From an uncultured Salinimicrobium sp. (GTDB lineage: Bacteria; Bacteroidota; Bacteroidia; Flavobacteriales; Flavobacteriaceae): a stretch of DNA of 5,119 bases. The translations under genes and the position numbers were made by a program. Under the pieces are notes generated by a model. That model did not search any database and was not told the origin of the DNA. It worked only from the letters and a program-made list of their open reading frames with translations. Positions 4,427-5,119 of this stretch are shown here, piece by piece. Position 1 is the first letter of the stretch; every line of letters starts with the position of its first letter. The stretch spans positions 1 through 5,119 of the forward strand of contig CAMPJY010000168.1 of assembly GCA_946887025.1 (NCBI GenBank), in the 5' to 3' direction.

Positions 4427-5119
4427 TTATTCTTCTATGGGTTTCATTTTAAATGATTCCATGAATTTCGTGGTGTAGTTTCCTGCCACATAATCCGGCT
4501 CCTCCATCAGCTGACGGTGGAAGGGGATAGTGGTTTTCACACCTTCGATAACAAACTCGTCCAAAGCCCGCTTCATCTTGTTGATAGCCTCTTCCCTGGT
4601 CTGAGCGGTGGTTATCAGCTTCGCGATCATGGAGTCGTAGTTAGGCGGAATGGAATATCCACTGTAAACATGGGTGTCGATTCGCACTCCGTGGCCTCCA
4701 GGAGCATGCAGATTGGTGATCTTTCCCGGAGAAGGTCGGAAGTCGTTATATGGATCTTCCGCGTTTATACGGCATTCAATGGAGTGCAGCTGTGGGAAGT
4801 AATTCTTTCCCGAGATCGGAATCCCTGCAGCTACCAGGATCTGTTCCCTGATCAGGTCATAATCTATCACCTGCTCGGTGATAGGGTGCTCCACCTGGAT
4901 TCGGGTGTTCATTTCCATGAAATAGAAGTTCCGGTGTTTGTCCACGAGGAATTCCACGGTTCCCGCACCTTCGTATTTTATATATTCCGCAGCCTTCACA
5001 GCGGCATTCCCCATTTGTTCCCGAAGTTTGTCGGTCATGAAAGGGGAAGGGGTTTCTTCTGTCAGTTTCTGGTGTCGGCGCTGGATGGAGCAGTCCCTTT
5101 CTGAAAGGTGACAGGCTTT
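4427..5119 (-). CDS. accC: Acetyl-CoA carboxylase biotin carboxylase subunit AccC, 5'-truncated by the window edge
   Basis: ATP- and bicarbonate-dependent carboxylation of the biotin on AccB, first half-reaction of acetyl-CoA carboxylase in fatty acid synthesis; cytoplasmic. The visible 230 codons are about half of a ~450-residue subunit. The frame stays open beyond the Met at 5038, with [15 protein letters not shown] upstream, so that Met is internal. Counting from the window edge, ATP-grasp and active-site residues are present: Q13 and H16 (IQRRHQ), metal ligands E56 (VEFL) and E69 (MEMN), N71, R73, Q75, V76 and E77 (NTRIQVEHP), and R117 in IECRINAED. The biotin carboxylase C-terminal domain follows ([12 protein letters not shown] at 158-169). 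Usual genome order puts accB just upstream, off the window; accC is last here because a terminator follows. No defects seen. A pyruvate or propionyl-CoA carboxylase subunit with the same domain is possible, but the short C-terminus ending 60 residues after that block fits stand-alone AccC. Confidence 0.93.
   Translation of the reverse strand, partial: KACHLSERDCSIQRRHQKLTEETPSPFMTDKLREQMGNAAVKAAEYIKYEGAGTVEFLVDKHRNFYFMEMNTRIQVEHPITEQVIDYDLIREQILVAAGIPISGKNYFPQLHSIECRINAEDPYNDFRPSPGKITNLHAPGGHGVRIDTHVYSGYSIPPNYDSMIAKLITTAQTREEAINKMKRALDEFVIEGVKTTIPFHRQLMEEPDYVAGNYTTKFMESFKMKPIEE

Noticed and set aside
4517..5104. 195-codon plus-strand ORF opposite accC
   Set aside because: It is wholly antisense to a strongly conserved biotin carboxylase frame and its translation has no family character.

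Overview
The window looks like a chromosomal piece of a Bacteroidota genome, most likely Flavobacteriia or a neighbouring class. The evidence is the character of the proteins (a GH9 hydrolase with Bacteroidota-type motifs, an enolase-superfamily dipeptide epimerase, a lipoprotein C40 peptidase and an AccC with the long [17 protein letters not shown] turn), start codons preceded by A/T-rich sequence rather than Shine-Dalgarno motifs, and GGGCTAAAGCCC-type intergenic hairpins. No marker gene gives a finer placement. All family assignments come from reading motifs, not from searches.

Left part, 1-3519, plus strand: a tightly packed three-gene operon. A 5'-truncated glycoside hydrolase family 9 gene is followed by a dipeptide epimerase and then a lipoprotein NlpC/P60 (C40) endopeptidase with SH3b domains. 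The last two match the known YkfB/YkfC-type pair: the C40 enzyme releases L-Ala-D-Glu-type dipeptides from peptidoglycan stem peptides, and the epimerase converts them to L,L-dipeptides that ordinary peptidases can use. The GH9 gene upstream raises the possibility that it acts on a murein- or amino-sugar-related glycan rather than on cellulose. The two gene junctions carry almost the same 8-base stop/start overlap (TTGAATAA and ATGAATAA).

Middle part, 3520-4426: a convergent, mostly non-coding zone. It holds a small hairpin doublet flanked by an 11-bp direct repeat (REPIN-like or MITE-like), a strong bidirectional terminator, a composite hairpin sharing an inverted 16-bp segment with the doublet, two very small minus-strand membrane-protein genes (54 and 55 codons), and an unexplained array of five 11-bp tandem repeats ending in an 11-bp-stem hairpin.

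Right part, 4384-5119, minus strand: the C-terminal half of biotin carboxylase AccC, running out of the window at its 5' end and followed by a textbook intrinsic terminator.

The points most worth following up are the GH9-epimerase-C40 operon with an altered GH9 His-x-Arg motif, the repeat and hairpin structures of the middle zone, and the two tiny membrane-protein genes.
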